A stretch of 64,000 nt of DNA from Halobaculum rubrum (GTDB lineage: Archaea; Halobacteriota; Halobacteria; Halobacteriales; Haloferacaceae): the NCBI RefSeq assembly GCF_019880225.1, contig NZ_CP082284.1, positions 1 through 64,000 of the forward strand, written 5' to 3'. The translations under genes were made by a program, and so were the position numbers. Position 1 is the stretch's first letter; each line of letters opens with the position of its first letter. The notes under the pieces were generated by a model. It was not told where the DNA came from, did no database searches, and saw only the letters and a list, made by a program, of their open reading frames with translations. Below are positions 1 through 9,531 of the stretch, one piece after another.

Positions 1-2264
1 TGAAGCTCACTGTCAAACCGCTGAAACAGAAGGACGCAGGGCGTCGTCTCGCCGCTATCGACCGGGTCGCCGCCGACGAGCTCGGGCTGTCCGGCGGGGA
101 TTATCTCCGCATCGAGGGCGACTCGACCGGGATCGCTCGCGTGTGGCCGGGGTACCCCGAGGACGACAACACGGGCGTCATCCGCATCGACGGGCAGCTC
201 CGGCAGGAGGCCGGCGTCGGCATCGACGATCGGGTGACGGTCGAGCCCGCGGACGTCGAACCCGCAGAGCGGATCACGATCGCGCTCCCCCAACAGTTCG
301 GGATCCGCGGCAACATCGGCTCGATGATCCGCGATAAGCTCTCAGGACAGCCGGTCACGCAGGGACAGACGATCCGGTTCCCGCTCGGGCTGGGGCTGAT
401 GGGCGGCGGGTCGCAGGCGGTGCCGCTCAAGATCGCCTCGACGGCCCCGTCCGGGACCGTCGTCATCACCGACTCCACCGAGGTGGAGATCTCCGAGAAG
501 CCGGCCGAGCAGATCGCCGAGACCGCGGCGACGGGCGGCGGCGCCGAGACGCCGGACGTGGCCTACGAGGACATCGGCGGGCTCGACGACGAACTCGAGC
601 AGGTGCGCGAGATGATCGAGCTCCCGATGCGCCACCCGGAGCTGTTCAAGCGCCTCGGTATCGAGCCGCCGAAGGGCGTCCTCCTGCACGGGCCGCCGGG
701 CACCGGGAAGACGCTCATCGCGAAGGCAGTCGCCAACGAGATCGACGCGCACTTCCAGACGCTCTCGGGCCCCGAGATCATGTCGAAGTACTACGGTGAG
801 TCCGAGGAACAGCTCCGTGAAGTGTTCGAGGAGGCCGCCGAGAACGCCCCCGCGATCATCTTCATGGACGAGCTGGACTCCATCGCGCCCAAGCGCGAGG
901 AGGCCGGCGGCGACGTGGAACGCCGCGTCGTGGCCCAGCTGCTCTCCCTGATGGACGGGCTCGAGGAGCGCGGCGAGGTCGTCGTCATCGGCGCGACAAA
1001 CCGCGTCGACGCCATCGATCCCGCACTGCGCCGCGGCGGGCGCTTCGACCGCGAGATCGAGATCGGCGTCCCCGACCGGGACGGCCGCAAGGAGATCCTG
1101 CAGGTCCACACGCGGAACATGCCGCTGGCCGACGATATCGACATCGACGAGTACGCCGAGACGACCCACGGCTTCGTCGGCGCCGACATCGCGAGCCTCG
1201 CGAAGGAGGCCGGGATGAACGCCATCCGGCGCATCCGTCCGCAGATCGACCTGGAGGAAGACGAGATCGACGCGGAGATCCTCGAGTCGATCGAGATCAC
1301 GAGTCGCGACATGAAGGAGGCGCTGAAGGGGATCGAACCCTCGGCGCTCCGGGAGGTGTTCGTCGAGGTTCCGGACGTCACCTGGAACGACGTGGGCGGC
1401 CTCGAGGGCACCAAGGACCGCCTCCGGGAGACGATCCAGTGGCCCCTCGACTACCCCGAGGTGTTCGAGGCCATGGACATGGAGTCCGCGAAGGGCGTGC
1501 TCATGTACGGCCCGCCGGGCACGGGGAAGACCCTGCTCGCGAAGGCCGTCGCCAACGAGTCCGAGTCCAATTTCATCTCGGTGAAGGGGCCGGAGCTGTT
1601 GAACAAGTTCGTCGGGGAGTCGGAGAAAGGCGTCCGCGAGGTCTTCAGCAAGGCCCGCGAGAACGCGCCGACGATCATCTTCTTCGACGAGATCGACGCC
1701 ATCGCGACCGAGCGCGGACGCAACTCCAGCGACTCCGGCGTCTCCGAGCGGGTGGTCTCCCAGCTCCTGACGGAACTGGACGGCCTGGAGACGCTGGAGG
1801 ACGTGGTCGTCATCGCGACGACGAACCGGCCGGACCTCATCGACAGCGCGCTGCTGCGGCCGGGTCGCCTCGACAGACACGTCCACGTCCCCGTGCCCGA
1901 CGAGGAGGGTCGCCGTCGGATCTTCGAGGTCCACTCCGACCACAAGCCCCTCGCCGACGACGTCGACCTCGACGCGCTCGCGAGCCGTACCGACGGTTAC
2001 GTCGGCGCCGACATCGAGGCGGTCTGCCGCGAGGCCTCGATGAACGCCTCCCGCGAGTTCATCCAGTCGGTGTCGCCCGAGGAGGTGAACGACTCCCTCG
2101 GCAACGTCCGCGTGACGATGGCCCACTTCGAGGAGGCGCTGGAGGACGTTCACCCCTCCGTCACCGAGGAGACGAAGGAGCGCTACGAGGAGATCGAACA
2201 GCGGTTCCAGAGCAGCGAGCCCCGCGAGGAGGGGCAGGGCGAACTGGGACGGACCTTCCAATGA
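1..2264 (+). CDS. cdc48: CDC48/VCP-type AAA ATPase (first base of the ATG lies outside the window)
   Basis: This is a cytosolic AAA+ unfoldase of the Cdc48/p97/VAT family, which extracts and unfolds proteins, typically for the proteasome. The window opens on TGAAG, so only the A of the start codon is missing, and the frame gives about 754 residues, the usual haloarchaeal length. An N-terminal double-psi-barrel domain is followed by two AAA modules. Each module has a Walker A (GPPGTGKT, near residues 231 and 503) and a Walker B (IIFMDELD and IIFFDEID). A GTG internal start at 141 is not the true start, because the upstream residues continue the N domain. A strong hairpin follows the stop codon. 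Confidence 0.96.
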   Translation, partial: KLTVKPLKQKDAGRRLAAIDRVAADELGLSGGDYLRIEGDSTGIARVWPGYPEDDNTGVIRIDGQLRQEAGVGIDDRVTVEPADVEPAERITIALPQQFGIRGNIGSMIRDKLSGQPVTQGQTIRFPLGLGLMGGGSQAVPLKIASTAPSGTVVITDSTEVEISEKPAEQIAETAATGGGAETPDVAYEDIGGLDDELEQVREMIELPMRHPELFKRLGIEPPKGVLLHGPPGTGKTLIAKAVANEIDAHFQTLSGPEIMSKYYGESEEQLREVFEEAAENAPAIIFMDELDSIAPKREEAGGDVERRVVAQLLSLMDGLEERGEVVVIGATNRVDAIDPALRRGGRFDREIEIGVPDRDGRKEILQVHTRNMPLADDIDIDEYAETTHGFVGADIASLAKEAGMNAIRRIRPQIDLEEDEIDAEILESIEITSRDMKEALKGIEPSALREVFVEVPDVTWNDVGGLEGTKDRLRETIQWPLDYPEVFEAMDMESAKGVLMYGPPGTGKTLLAKAVANESESNFISVKGPELLNKFVGESEKGVREVFSKARENAPTIIFFDEIDAIATERGRNSSDSGVSERVVSQLLTELDGLETLEDVVVIATTNRPDLIDSALLRPGRLDRHVHVPVPDEEGRRRIFEVHSDHKPLADDVDLDALASRTDGYVGADIEAVCREASMNASREFIQSVSPEEVNDSLGNVRVTMAHFEEALEDVHPSVTEETKERYEEIEQRFQSSEPREEGQGELGRTFQ

Positions 2265-2269
2265 ACCTC

Positions 2270-2318
2270 TTTTGACGGGGTCCTCGCGCGCCTCCGGCGC
2301 GCTCGAACCCCGTCAAAA
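2270..2318. terminator. Two-tier hairpin between convergent genes
   Basis: A perfect 12-bp inverted repeat (TTTTGACGGGGT at 2270-2281, ACCCCGTCAAAA at 2307-2318) encloses a second 7-bp stem (GCGCGCC/GGCGCGC, 2286-2292 and 2296-2302) with a TCC loop. It begins 6 nt after the cdc48 stop and lies between cdc48 (plus) and the minus-strand gene ending at 2417. A bidirectional terminator or mRNA-stabilising hairpin is the likely role, by inference. Confidence 0.55.
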
Positions 2319-2416
2319 CCCGTTCATGCCAAAACGCCGCTCGTTCGCCACCCTTCGGCTGGCTCACTCGCGGTACAACTGCTGGCGATCTCGGCACCGC
2401 GACTGCTCCCGCCCTG

Positions 2417-2719
2417 TTACTCCCGCTTCAGTCCGCCCCGCTCCTTGATCTGCATGATCCGCCGTACGTTCAGATAGATCTCCTCGGGGGAGGTGTCCTC
2501 GTCGGGATCGTACAGGTCCGAGACGCGATAGAGGATCGCCGAGAGCTGTTTCGACTCGCCGGAGTCGCCGCGGACGTTCTCGGCGATCGCGCGAAGGAAC
2601 TCCCTCGCCTCCGCGTCGGCGACGAACTCCTCCTCGGAGTCCGGCGCGAGCTGCCAGTCGGGGTCGTCCTCCCGAAGCGCGTCCGGGAGTTCGTCGGCGT
2701 TCGCGTCCTCGTCGCTCAT
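2417..2719 (-). CDS. Conserved acidic haloarchaeal protein, function unknown
   Basis: This small acidic protein of 100 residues has no motif I can name. The first 30 residues are rich in Asp and Glu and probably disordered. The rest looks helical (around residues 35-70), with a short basic C-terminus containing the segment RRIMQIKERGG. It is predicted to be cytosolic, with no signal peptide and no membrane segment. It stands alone on the minus strand between cdc48 and mrp and reads toward the terminator after cdc48. The ATG at 2719 is the only reasonable start. The G+C and residue bias match a real halophile gene. Confidence 0.7.
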   Translation of the reverse strand: MSDEDANADELPDALREDDPDWQLAPDSEEEFVADAEAREFLRAIAENVRGDSGESKQLSAILYRVSDLYDPDEDTSPEEIYLNVRRIMQIKERGGLKRE

Positions 2720-2835
2720 ATTTCGGATTCGGCGGGCCCGCGGCTAATCACTTTCCGACTCCGCCGGATACTCCGGAAAACTGGTGTAGTCGCCGCGGGG
2801 GCGCCACGAGTCACCGGGGGTCGCCGTCCAAACAG

Positions 2836-3909
2836 CTACTGCGTCGGGGAGTTCTGATTCGCGCGGCGGCTCACCTCCCGGCGCTGGACGACGCCGACGT
2901 TGTTGGCGACGTTCTCGGTGACGATCTTGAACGCGTCGCCGACCTCGCCCGGCTCGTCGTCGAGGACGACCGGTTCCCCGCCGTCGCCGCCCGCGCGGAC
3001 CGACGGGTCAAGCGGGATCCCGCCGAGGAACGGGAGATCGTTGTCCGCGGCGAACTGCTTGCCGCCGCCCTTGCCGAAGATCTCGTGCTCGTTCCCGCAG
3101 TCGGGGCAGACGAACCCCGACATGTTCTCGACGATGCCGAGGACGTTCGTGTCGTGCTTGCCGAACATCCGCAGCCCCTTGTTGGCGTCGTCGAGCGCGA
3201 CCTCCTCGGGCGTCGTGACGATGACCGCGCCCGTGAGCGGCAGCGTCTGGAGGATGGTGAGCTGCGTGTCGCCGGTCCCCGGCGGCAGGTCGAGCACGAG
3301 GTAATCGAGCGCGCCCCACTCCACGTCCTCGACCAGCTGAGTGAGCAGCTTGTGAACCATCGGACCGCGCCAGATGACGGGGTCGTCCTCGCCGACGAGG
3401 AACGCCATGCTCATCAGCTTCATGCCGTATTTCTGGGGCGGGATGATCGTCTCCTGATCGGTGGCGTGGGGCGCCTCGTCGGCGTCGACCATCCGCGGCA
3501 CGTTCGGCCCGTAGATGTCCGCGTCGAACAGGCCGACGCGCGCGCCGAGCTGTGAGAGCCCGGCCGCGAGGTTCACCGCGACCGTCGACTTCCCGACGCC
3601 GCCCTTCCCGGAGGCGACCGCGATGACGTTCTTCACGTTCGGCAGCACCTCCTCCTCCGACGACAGATCCGACTCGACGTTCGCGGAGATGTCGAGCGCG
3701 TAGTCCGTGTCCGCGAGCGCGTCGCGAACGGCCTCGGCGATGGCCGTCTCGGTGGGCGCGTACGGCGCGCCGAGCGCCAGCGACACCCGGATCACGCCGT
3801 CCTCGTCGTCGACCTGTACCGCGTTCACCAGGCCGAGCGAGACGATGTCTTCCCCGAGGTCGGGGTCGGCGACGCCCTCGAGTCGCTCGCGTACGGCGGC
3901 TTCGTCCAT
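2836..3909 (-). CDS. mrp: Mrp/NBP35-family iron-sulfur carrier P-loop ATPase
   Basis: This ATPase of the Mrp/ApbC/Nbp35 family acts as a scaffold or carrier that delivers iron-sulfur clusters in the cytosol. The 357-residue protein has an N-terminal MIP18/DUF59 domain (about residues 1-80). The deviant Walker A GKGGVGKST lies at 101-109, a Walker B-like DLPPGTGD near 208-214, and a CPDC cluster-binding pair at 268-271. The frame is open for a further 96 codons upstream. That part is basic and low quality, so the ATG at 3909, which begins the DUF59 domain, is chosen. The gene is divergent from moaA, a radical SAM enzyme that itself needs 4Fe-4S clusters. Confidence 0.93.
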   Translation of the reverse strand: MDEAAVRERLEGVADPDLGEDIVSLGLVNAVQVDDEDGVIRVSLALGAPYAPTETAIAEAVRDALADTDYALDISANVESDLSSEEEVLPNVKNVIAVASGKGGVGKSTVAVNLAAGLSQLGARVGLFDADIYGPNVPRMVDADEAPHATDQETIIPPQKYGMKLMSMAFLVGEDDPVIWRGPMVHKLLTQLVEDVEWGALDYLVLDLPPGTGDTQLTILQTLPLTGAVIVTTPEEVALDDANKGLRMFGKHDTNVLGIVENMSGFVCPDCGNEHEIFGKGGGKQFAADNDLPFLGGIPLDPSVRAGGDGGEPVVLDDEPGEVGDAFKIVTENVANNVGVVQRREVSRRANQNSPTQ

Positions 3910-3982
3910 GGCTTGCCGTCGGCGAGCGCCCCGAATAAGGGTTTCCCACGGCGCGATCCGCGACGCGCCGATCGCGATCGTT

Positions 3983-3998
3983 GTATCCACATAGATAC
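3983..3998. promoter_or_regulatory. Short palindrome in the mrp/moaA divergent region
   Basis: GTATC (3983-3987) and GATAC (3994-3998) form a 5-bp inverted repeat with a 6-nt A/T-richer spacer, in the 170-bp region between the divergent mrp and moaA genes. Its position suits an operator or core promoter element. Its shortness makes chance occurrence possible. Confidence 0.25.
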
Positions 3999-4079
3999 GT
4001 CGAACGTAAACCCGAACAGTTACTATCTTGCCCGATCGTCCCATACGTTCAAGTACACACGAACGAAGATCGCTACATA

Positions 4080-5090
4080 ATGCCGACACCGCTGGTCGAC
4101 GACTTCGGGCGGGAGGTGACGGGGGTCCGCGTCTCGCTGACCGACCGGTGCAACTTCGACTGCGTCTACTGTCACAACGAGGGATTGGGGGACACACGCG
4201 GCCCGATGGACGCGCAAGACGACGAGATGTCCACCGACGACGTGGTCCGCTTTCTGGAGGTCGCCGCCGAGTTCGGCGTCGACGCGGTGAAGTTCACCGG
4301 CGGGGAGCCGATGCTTCGCGACGACCTCGAGGAGATCGTCCGTCGAACCCCCGACTCGATGGAGGTCTCTATGACGACGAACGGGACCTACCTCCCGGGT
4401 CGCGCGGAGGACCTCGTCGAGGCGGGTCTCGACCGGGTCAACGTGTCCCAGGACGCGCTCGATCCCGACGCGTTCGCCGAGATCACCAAGTCGGGCGCCT
4501 ACGAGCAGGTGCTCGAGGGGGTGCGGTGCGCCGTCGACGCAGGGCTCGCGCCGGTGAAGCTCAACATGGTGGTGTTCGAGCACACCGCCGGCTACGTCGA
4601 GGGGATGGTCGACCACGTCGCCGAGAACGACGGGCTTCAGCTCCAGCTCATCGAGTACATGCCCGAGTTGACCGGGAAGCCGGAGTGGAACATCGACATC
4701 GGGCGCGTTCACGACTGGCTGTCGGACATCGCGGTTCGCGTGGAACACCGCGAGATGCACGACCGCAAGCGCTACTACGTGGGCGACGCGGACGCCGCGT
4801 CCGCGGAGTCGCCGGACCCCGCCGGGCTCGGGATGGTGGAGATCGTCGATCCCGTCGGGAACGACGACTTCTGTGCCAACTGCGGTCGCGTCCGTGTCAC
4901 CCACGAGGGGTACCTCAAGGGCTGTCTCAACCGCAACGACGACCTGAAGTCGATGGGCGAGATGACGACCCCGGAGATCCGCGAGGCGCTTCGGGAGGTC
5001 GTCGCGGACCGCGTCCCCTACTACGGCGAGTACCTCGTCGAGAACGACCGCGGCGAGTGGGAGATCAACGAGGAGTACATCGGCGCCTGA
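4080..5090 (+). CDS. moaA: GTP 3',8-cyclase MoaA (molybdenum cofactor synthesis, step 1)
   Basis: This radical SAM enzyme converts GTP to 3',8-cyclo-GTP, the first step of molybdopterin synthesis. The 336-residue protein has the N-terminal SAM cluster motif C24-x3-C28-x2-C31. It has a second C-terminal cluster site, [18 protein letters not shown], near residues 265-282. The TGGEP-like segment (FTGGEPMLR) is the SAM-binding region. The frame extends 33 codons upstream, but the ATG at 4080 starts the conserved [11 protein letters not shown] segment. The protein ends in YIGA rather than the Gly-Gly tail known to be needed in several MoaA proteins. Confidence 0.95.
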   Translation: MPTPLVDDFGREVTGVRVSLTDRCNFDCVYCHNEGLGDTRGPMDAQDDEMSTDDVVRFLEVAAEFGVDAVKFTGGEPMLRDDLEEIVRRTPDSMEVSMTTNGTYLPGRAEDLVEAGLDRVNVSQDALDPDAFAEITKSGAYEQVLEGVRCAVDAGLAPVKLNMVVFEHTAGYVEGMVDHVAENDGLQLQLIEYMPELTGKPEWNIDIGRVHDWLSDIAVRVEHREMHDRKRYYVGDADAASAESPDPAGLGMVEIVDPVGNDDFCANCGRVRVTHEGYLKGCLNRNDDLKSMGEMTTPEIREALREVVADRVPYYGEYLVENDRGEWEINEEYIGA

Positions 5091-5203
5091 AGGAACGCCG
5101 GCACGGACGGTCCCGTGCACGTCGCCCGACCGCTCGGTCGGACGCCGCCCGTCGCCGTCAGCCACCGTGTGACTCCACCCCATCCGGCCCGCGGAACGCA
5201 CCA

Positions 5204-5209
5204 TTTATA
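5204..5209 (+). promoter_or_regulatory. TATA box for rpl21e-rpoF
   Basis: TTTATA lies 31 nt before the rpl21e ATG (5240), preceded by an A-containing BRE-like stretch. This spacing puts the transcription start only a few bases before the ATG, giving a very short leader. Confidence 0.6.
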
Positions 5210-5239
5210 CCCGAGACGGGAGAAGGCGTGCGCACGACT

Positions 5240-5533
5240 ATGCCGAGCTCCAACGGACCCCTTCACAGCACGCGCGGAAAGCTCTCGAACGACCCCCGAG
5301 ACCGCGGCACCTCGCCGCCCCAGCGCGCCATCGCGGAGTACGACGAGGGACAGAAGGTCCACCTGAAGCTGGACCCGTCGGTCAACGACGGCCGGTTCCA
5401 CGCCCGATTCAACGGCCACACCGGCACCGTCGTCGGCAAGCAGGGCGCCGCGGTCAAAGTCGAGATCGTCGACGGCGGCAAGACGAAGACGATCCTCGCC
5501 ACGCCCGCGCACCTGAAGGCGCAGACCGAGTAG
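5240..5533 (+). CDS. rpl21e: 50S ribosomal protein L21e
   Basis: L21e is a large ribosomal subunit protein found in archaea and eukaryotes. The 97-residue protein carries the family signature segments [16 protein letters not shown] and [10 protein letters not shown]. The ATG at 5240 gives the normal family length; the same frame is open far upstream as a shadow of moaA. It is the first gene of the conserved archaeal cluster L21e, RpoF, DUF655, KsgA, HemK2, and rpoF begins 5 nt after its stop. A TATA box lies about 31 nt before the start. Confidence 0.96.
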   Translation: MPSSNGPLHSTRGKLSNDPRDRGTSPPQRAIAEYDEGQKVHLKLDPSVNDGRFHARFNGHTGTVVGKQGAAVKVEIVDGGKTKTILATPAHLKAQTE

Positions 5534-5538
5534 ACCCG

Positions 5539-5895
5539 ATGACGATCTTCAAGGAGAAGCTGAGCGAGGAGTTCCTCACCGTCTCCCAGGCGAAGGAGCT
5601 GCTCGGCGCCGTCGAGGAGGACCGCGCGACCGAGGAGGACCGCGAGATGCGCTACGAGCTGGCGCGCGCGGTCGACCACATCAACCGGTTCGCCTTCCTC
5701 GAGGCCGACGAGTCGCTGGAGCTCGTCGAGGAGCTGCTCGAGCTCGAGAAGGTCGACGAGCCGCAGGCGTACAAGATCGCGGACCTCCTCCCGCGCGACC
5801 GCACGGAGGTCCGCGCGGTGTACGCCCAGGAGCGGTACGCGCTCGACGGCGACGAGCTCGACGAGATCCTCGACGTCGTCGCGAAGTACGCCTGA
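5539..5895 (+). CDS. rpoF: DNA-directed RNA polymerase subunit F (Rpb4)
   Basis: RpoF (Rpb4) pairs with RpoE (Rpb7) to form the stalk of archaeal RNA polymerase, which helps open-complex formation and binds the exiting RNA. The 118-residue protein is nearly all helical and acidic, with a C-terminal HRDC-like fold and the typical segment KIADLLPRDRTEVRAVYAQE. It follows rpl21e by 5 nt and is surely co-transcribed with it. The order rpl21e-rpoF is conserved through most archaea, which supports the call. Confidence 0.95.
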   Translation: MTIFKEKLSEEFLTVSQAKELLGAVEEDRATEEDREMRYELARAVDHINRFAFLEADESLELVEELLELEKVDEPQAYKIADLLPRDRTEVRAVYAQERYALDGDELDEILDVVAKYA

Positions 5896-5967
5896 CGCGG
5901 TCCCCGACTCGGCGACGCCCCGGTCCCCGCTCGTCGCGGCCACGAGAACGCGGCGACGGCGACGACC

Positions 5968-5974
5968 TTTTATC
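5968..5974 (+). promoter_or_regulatory. TATA box for the DUF655 gene
   Basis: TTTTATC sits about 28 nt before the ATG at 5999, the spacing expected for a leaderless transcript. Confidence 0.55.
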
Positions 5975-5998
5975 ACCTCCGACGACCTATCGCAGGGC

Positions 5999-6658
5999 AT
6001 GAACGACGAACCCGACCCCGCAAGCGTGAGCGACCCGCCCGACGCGTCGGGAGACGCCACTGACAGCGGCGCCGAGAGCGCCGACGCCGACGACTCGGTT
6101 TACGCGTACGTCCTCGAGTATCTCCCACACGGGCGGGCGGACGACGACCGACCCCAGCACCGGCGATCCGCGGTAGCGTACGGGCTCGGCGAGCGGGACT
6201 TCCGGCTGTTCGAGTTCGATCTGACCGACGACGCCGAGTTCGGCATCGACGACCGCGTGGCGATCGAGCCCGAAACCGCGCCCGGGATCGAGCGAGCGAG
6301 GCGGGTGGAGTACGACGACCTCAACCACGGCGCCCGCCAGGAGTTGGAGTACGTCGTCGAGGACATCATCGAGGCGGACGAGTCGCGGTTCGTCGGCTTC
6401 TACAACGACGCCGAGCCGATCTCGCTGCGGCTCCACCAGCTCAATCTCCTCCCCGGGATCGGCAAGAAGCTGCGGAACAACGTCCTCGACGCGCGCAAGC
6501 GTGGCCCCTTCGAGTCGTTCGCGGACCTGAGCGATCGGGTGTCCGGGCTCCACAGCCCCAAGGAGACGCTCGTCGAGCGAGTGATGGAGGAACTGCGCGA
6601 CGACGACCTGAAGTACCGCATCTTCGTCGGCGTCGACGCCCCGACGGCGAACAAGTAG
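5999..6658 (+). CDS. DUF655 family protein (predicted RNA/nucleic-acid binding, helix-hairpin-helix)
   Basis: DUF655 proteins are archaeal, contain a helix-hairpin-helix-like fold and are presumed to bind nucleic acid; their exact function is unknown. The 219-residue protein has an acidic, probably disordered first 35 residues. An OB-like segment follows (YVLEYLPHGRADDD onward), and then the HhH region LNLLPGIGKKLRNNVLDAR near 150-168 and FESFADLSDRVSG. It sits between rpoF and ksgA, as in many archaea, which suggests a role in transcription or ribosome assembly. Its own TATA box indicates an additional leaderless promoter. Confidence 0.88.
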   Translation: MNDEPDPASVSDPPDASGDATDSGAESADADDSVYAYVLEYLPHGRADDDRPQHRRSAVAYGLGERDFRLFEFDLTDDAEFGIDDRVAIEPETAPGIERARRVEYDDLNHGARQELEYVVEDIIEADESRFVGFYNDAEPISLRLHQLNLLPGIGKKLRNNVLDARKRGPFESFADLSDRVSGLHSPKETLVERVMEELRDDDLKYRIFVGVDAPTANK

Positions 6659-6745
6659 CCCGGCCGACGGTCGCGCCCTCGAACCGGATTCGGCGGCCCG
6701 GACGGAATGAACGGATTTACCGCCGCCGACGGTCAACGGGGAGTA

Positions 6746-7606
6746 ATGACCGACGCTACCCCGGAGTTTCGCGACCCCGACGACCTCCGGCGGCGCGCTG
6801 GCGTCCGCGGCGACCCCGACCGCGACCAGCACTTCCTCGTGGACGACCGTGTCCTCGATCGGCTGCCCGGTTACCTCCCGGAGGACGCCGATCGCTCGCA
6901 TCTCCTGGAGATCGGCGGCGGCACGGGCGCGCTCACGGACCGGCTACTCGCTGCCGGCGACCGGGTGACCGTCGTCGAGCGCGACCGCGACCTCGCGGCG
7001 TTCCTCCGCGAGGAGTTCTCCGACGCCGTCGACGGCGGCGGGCTCGACGTGGTGACGGGCGACGCGCTCGACGTCGACCTTCCGGAGTTCACCGCGTCCG
7101 TTTCGAACCTCCCGTACGGCGTCTCCTCGGAGATCGCGTTTCGCCTGCTCCCGCTCGGGCGGCCGCTCGTGTTGATGTTCCAGGCGGAGTTCGCCGACCG
7201 GATGGTCGCCGACCCGGACACGTCAGCGTACGGACGCCTCTCGGTGTCGGCACAGCACTACGCCGACGTGGAGGTCGTCGAGCGGATCCCGCCGGCGGCG
7301 TTCGACCCCCAGCCGCGCGTCGACAGCGCGGTCGTCCGTTGCGTGCCGCGCGAGCCCGACTACGAGATAGACGACGAGGCGTTCTTCCTCCGGTTCGTCA
7401 AGGCGCTGTTCACACAGCGGCGCAAGACCGTCCGCAACGCGATCCGGAACACGGCCCACATCTCGGGGCTGGCTGACGCCGACGCCGTCGTGGTGGCGAC
7501 CGACGAGGACGTGCTCTCGCGGCGGCCGGGAGAACTCCCCCCGGCGTCGTTCGCGGCGCTGGCGCGGGTGGCGCGGGGCGCGAGCGAGGTCGGCCCGGGA
7601 CAGTGA
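6746..7606 (+). CDS. ksgA: 16S rRNA dimethyladenosine transferase (KsgA/Dim1)
   Basis: KsgA/Dim1 dimethylates two adjacent adenosines near the 3' end of 16S rRNA during small-subunit assembly. The protein (286 residues from the ATG at 6746) carries DQHFLVDD, the SAM loop LLEIGGGTGALT and the catalytic motif IV SNLPYGVS. The C-terminal domain includes FTQRRKTVRNAI. An ATG at 6707 would add 13 residues. The TTTACC element near 6715-6720 sits about 28 nt before 6746, so the later ATG as a leaderless start is more likely. The stop overlaps the start of the MscS gene by 4 nt. Confidence 0.94.
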   Translation: MTDATPEFRDPDDLRRRAGVRGDPDRDQHFLVDDRVLDRLPGYLPEDADRSHLLEIGGGTGALTDRLLAAGDRVTVVERDRDLAAFLREEFSDAVDGGGLDVVTGDALDVDLPEFTASVSNLPYGVSSEIAFRLLPLGRPLVLMFQAEFADRMVADPDTSAYGRLSVSAQHYADVEVVERIPPAAFDPQPRVDSAVVRCVPREPDYEIDDEAFFLRFVKALFTQRRKTVRNAIRNTAHISGLADADAVVVATDEDVLSRRPGELPPASFAALARVARGASEVGPGQ

Positions 7607-8850
7607 CACAGAACGGAACGTCCACGCCCGTGAGCGGCACCGCGACACCGAACGTCCCCGGCGGCGACGCCGCGGCGTCGGCCGCGACCGAGATCGTCTC
7701 GTGGATCCAGTCGCTGTTCCCGACGACCGGCGGGCAACTGGCGGCCACGATCCTCGCGACGGCGGCGCTGGCCGCGTTCCTCGTCGGGATTCGGCGGGTC
7801 GGTCACCCCCTCAAGGACCGGTTCGACGACCGGGATCTCGCGATCGAGTCGCTACAGGCGGCCGCCGTCGCCACGACGGTCGTCGCGTTCGGGTTGTTCG
7901 TCGTGGTCGTCTGGCGGGGTGTGTCGCTGCTCGACACCGCAGTCCCCACCACGGTGTTCTCCGGGCGCAACGTCGTCCGAACGGTCCTGACGGTCGGCAT
8001 TCTGGGGGCCGCCACGCTGATCACCCGTATGACGAAGCGGACGATCCGCAAGCTTGGAATGGACCGAAGCGCGCTGTCGGACCACCAAAGCGAGATCGCC
8101 CACCACATCGTCCAGGTCACGGTGTACGCGATCTCGTTGGTCGTCGTGTTCGCCGTCTGGGGGGTCAATCCCGGCAGCCTCCTCGTGGGCGCCGGCTTCG
8201 CCGGTATCGTCCTCGGGCTCGCCGCTCGCCAGACGCTCGGGGCGGTGCTGGCCGGGTTCGTCGTCCTGTTCTCCCGGCCGTTCGAACTGGGCGACTGGGT
8301 CGTCATCGACGACCAGGAGGGCGTCGTCACCGATATCACGATCGTCAACACCCAGATCCGGACGTTCGACGACGAGTACGTGATGATCCCCAACGACCTC
8401 GTCACCGACACGAACGTCGTGAACCGATCGCGGAAGGGTCGCCTGCGTCTGAACGTCGACGTCGGCGTCGACTACGACACGGATCTCGACGAGGCCATCG
8501 AGGTCGCCGAGGCGGCCATGCGCGACCACGACCTCGTGTTGTCGCCGCCGGAGCCCCACGCGGTGCTCACGGGATTCGACGACTCGGAGATCGGCATGCG
8601 GCTGCGCTTCTACATCAGCAACCCCAGCGCCCGAAAGATGTGGAAGGCGCGAACTCGGGTGACGCTCGCGGTGAAACGGGCGTTCGAGGACGCCGGGATC
8701 AAGATCCCGTTCCCGCAGCGGGAGCTGTCCGGACGACCTGACTCCGACGACCGCCGGGTCACCGACAGCGGCGTTCCCAGCGACGACGCGGGCCCCGGGG
8801 ACGGCCGGTCGGGTGTGAACGGGGGAGATCGGGGGACCGACGATGCCTGA
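7603..8850 (+). CDS. Small-conductance mechanosensitive ion channel, MscS family
   Basis: This membrane channel of the MscS family releases solutes when membrane tension rises, as during osmotic downshock. The 415-residue protein has about four or five membrane segments (around 45-65, 85-110, 120-140, 165-185 and the pore helix near 195-225). The pore is followed by the conserved beta domain FELGDWVVIDDQEGVVTDI. The C-terminal 35 residues are acidic and probably disordered. The GTG start at 7603 overlaps the ksgA stop (GTGA), so translation is coupled. It interrupts the otherwise common ksgA-hemK2 pair. Two more MscS-domain genes lie at 46151 and 50050. Confidence 0.92.
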   Translation: MTQNGTSTPVSGTATPNVPGGDAAASAATEIVSWIQSLFPTTGGQLAATILATAALAAFLVGIRRVGHPLKDRFDDRDLAIESLQAAAVATTVVAFGLFVVVVWRGVSLLDTAVPTTVFSGRNVVRTVLTVGILGAATLITRMTKRTIRKLGMDRSALSDHQSEIAHHIVQVTVYAISLVVVFAVWGVNPGSLLVGAGFAGIVLGLAARQTLGAVLAGFVVLFSRPFELGDWVVIDDQEGVVTDITIVNTQIRTFDDEYVMIPNDLVTDTNVVNRSRKGRLRLNVDVGVDYDTDLDEAIEVAEAAMRDHDLVLSPPEPHAVLTGFDDSEIGMRLRFYISNPSARKMWKARTRVTLAVKRAFEDAGIKIPFPQRELSGRPDSDDRRVTDSGVPSDDAGPGDGRSGVNGGDRGTDDA

Positions 8851-9472
8851 GGACGCCGAGGAGTCCGGGGGACCGACGGGGACCCGCGACGCGCTCGCCG
8901 AGCGACGAGGACTGGACGCGCCCGTGTACGAGCCCGCCGAGGACTCGGGCTTGCTCGCCGAGGCGGCCGTCGAGCACGCCCGCGGCGTCACGCTCGAGGT
9001 CGGCACCGGATCGGGATGGGTCGCCGAACGGGTGCGGGCCGAGGGCGGCGCGACGCGAGTGATCGGCAGCGACGTGAACCCGCATGCGTGTGAACGGGCC
9101 CGAGATCGGCGCGTCGAGGCCGTCCGCGCCGACCTCCTCGCGCCGTTCCGCGACGGCGCGCTCGACACGGTCCTGTTCAACCCGCCGTACCTTCCGACCG
9201 ATCCGGACAACGAGTGGGACGACTGGCAGGAGGTGGCGCTGTCGGGCGGGGAGACGGGGCGCGAGCTGATCGAGCCGTTCCTCGACGACCTGCCGCGCGC
9301 GCTCGCGCCCGACGGCGTCGCGCTCCTACTCGTCTCGTCGCTGACGGGGTTCGCCGACGTGGTCGAGTACGCCGTCGCCCGCGGCCTGCGCGCGGAGACC
9401 GTCGTCGAGGAATCGTATCCGTTCGAGACCCTCTCGATCCTCGCGCTGCGACAGCGGGACGACGAGACATAA
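8843..9472 (+). CDS. HemK2/PrmC-type protein N5-glutamine methyltransferase
   Basis: This SAM-dependent methyltransferase belongs to the HemK2 (Mtq2) family, which methylates the GGQ glutamine of the peptide release factor aRF1 in archaea, probably with Trm112. The 209-residue protein has motif I LEVGTGSGWVAERV, an acidic residue in VIGSDVNPHACE, and the signature FNPPYLP that marks N-methyltransferases acting on Gln or Asn. It overlaps the MscS stop by 8 nt and closes the rpl21e-hemK2 run. The association with translation genes fits release-factor modification. Confidence 0.9.
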   Translation: MPEDAEESGGPTGTRDALAERRGLDAPVYEPAEDSGLLAEAAVEHARGVTLEVGTGSGWVAERVRAEGGATRVIGSDVNPHACERARDRRVEAVRADLLAPFRDGALDTVLFNPPYLPTDPDNEWDDWQEVALSGGETGRELIEPFLDDLPRALAPDGVALLLVSSLTGFADVVEYAVARGLRAETVVEESYPFETLSILALRQRDDET

Positions 9473-9531
9473 CTGAGGAGCATTCATTCGAACAAGAAGT
9501 ATTATGCGTCGGCATTTCGTACCGACTGTCG

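Noticed and set aside
342-2261. Long open frame on the minus strand (over 600 codons) opposite cdc48
   Set aside because: It mirrors the cdc48 codons; high G+C removes stop codons from antisense frames. Its composition (Val, Leu, Arg, His, Asp rich) is typical of such shadows and it has no domain. The same applies to other long antisense frames, for example opposite moaA, the metE pair and tmcA.
2326-2400. Possible small RNA or coding gene behind the cdc48 hairpin
   Set aside because: Short, no start codon with promoter, no stable conserved fold that I can see apart from the terminator hairpin.
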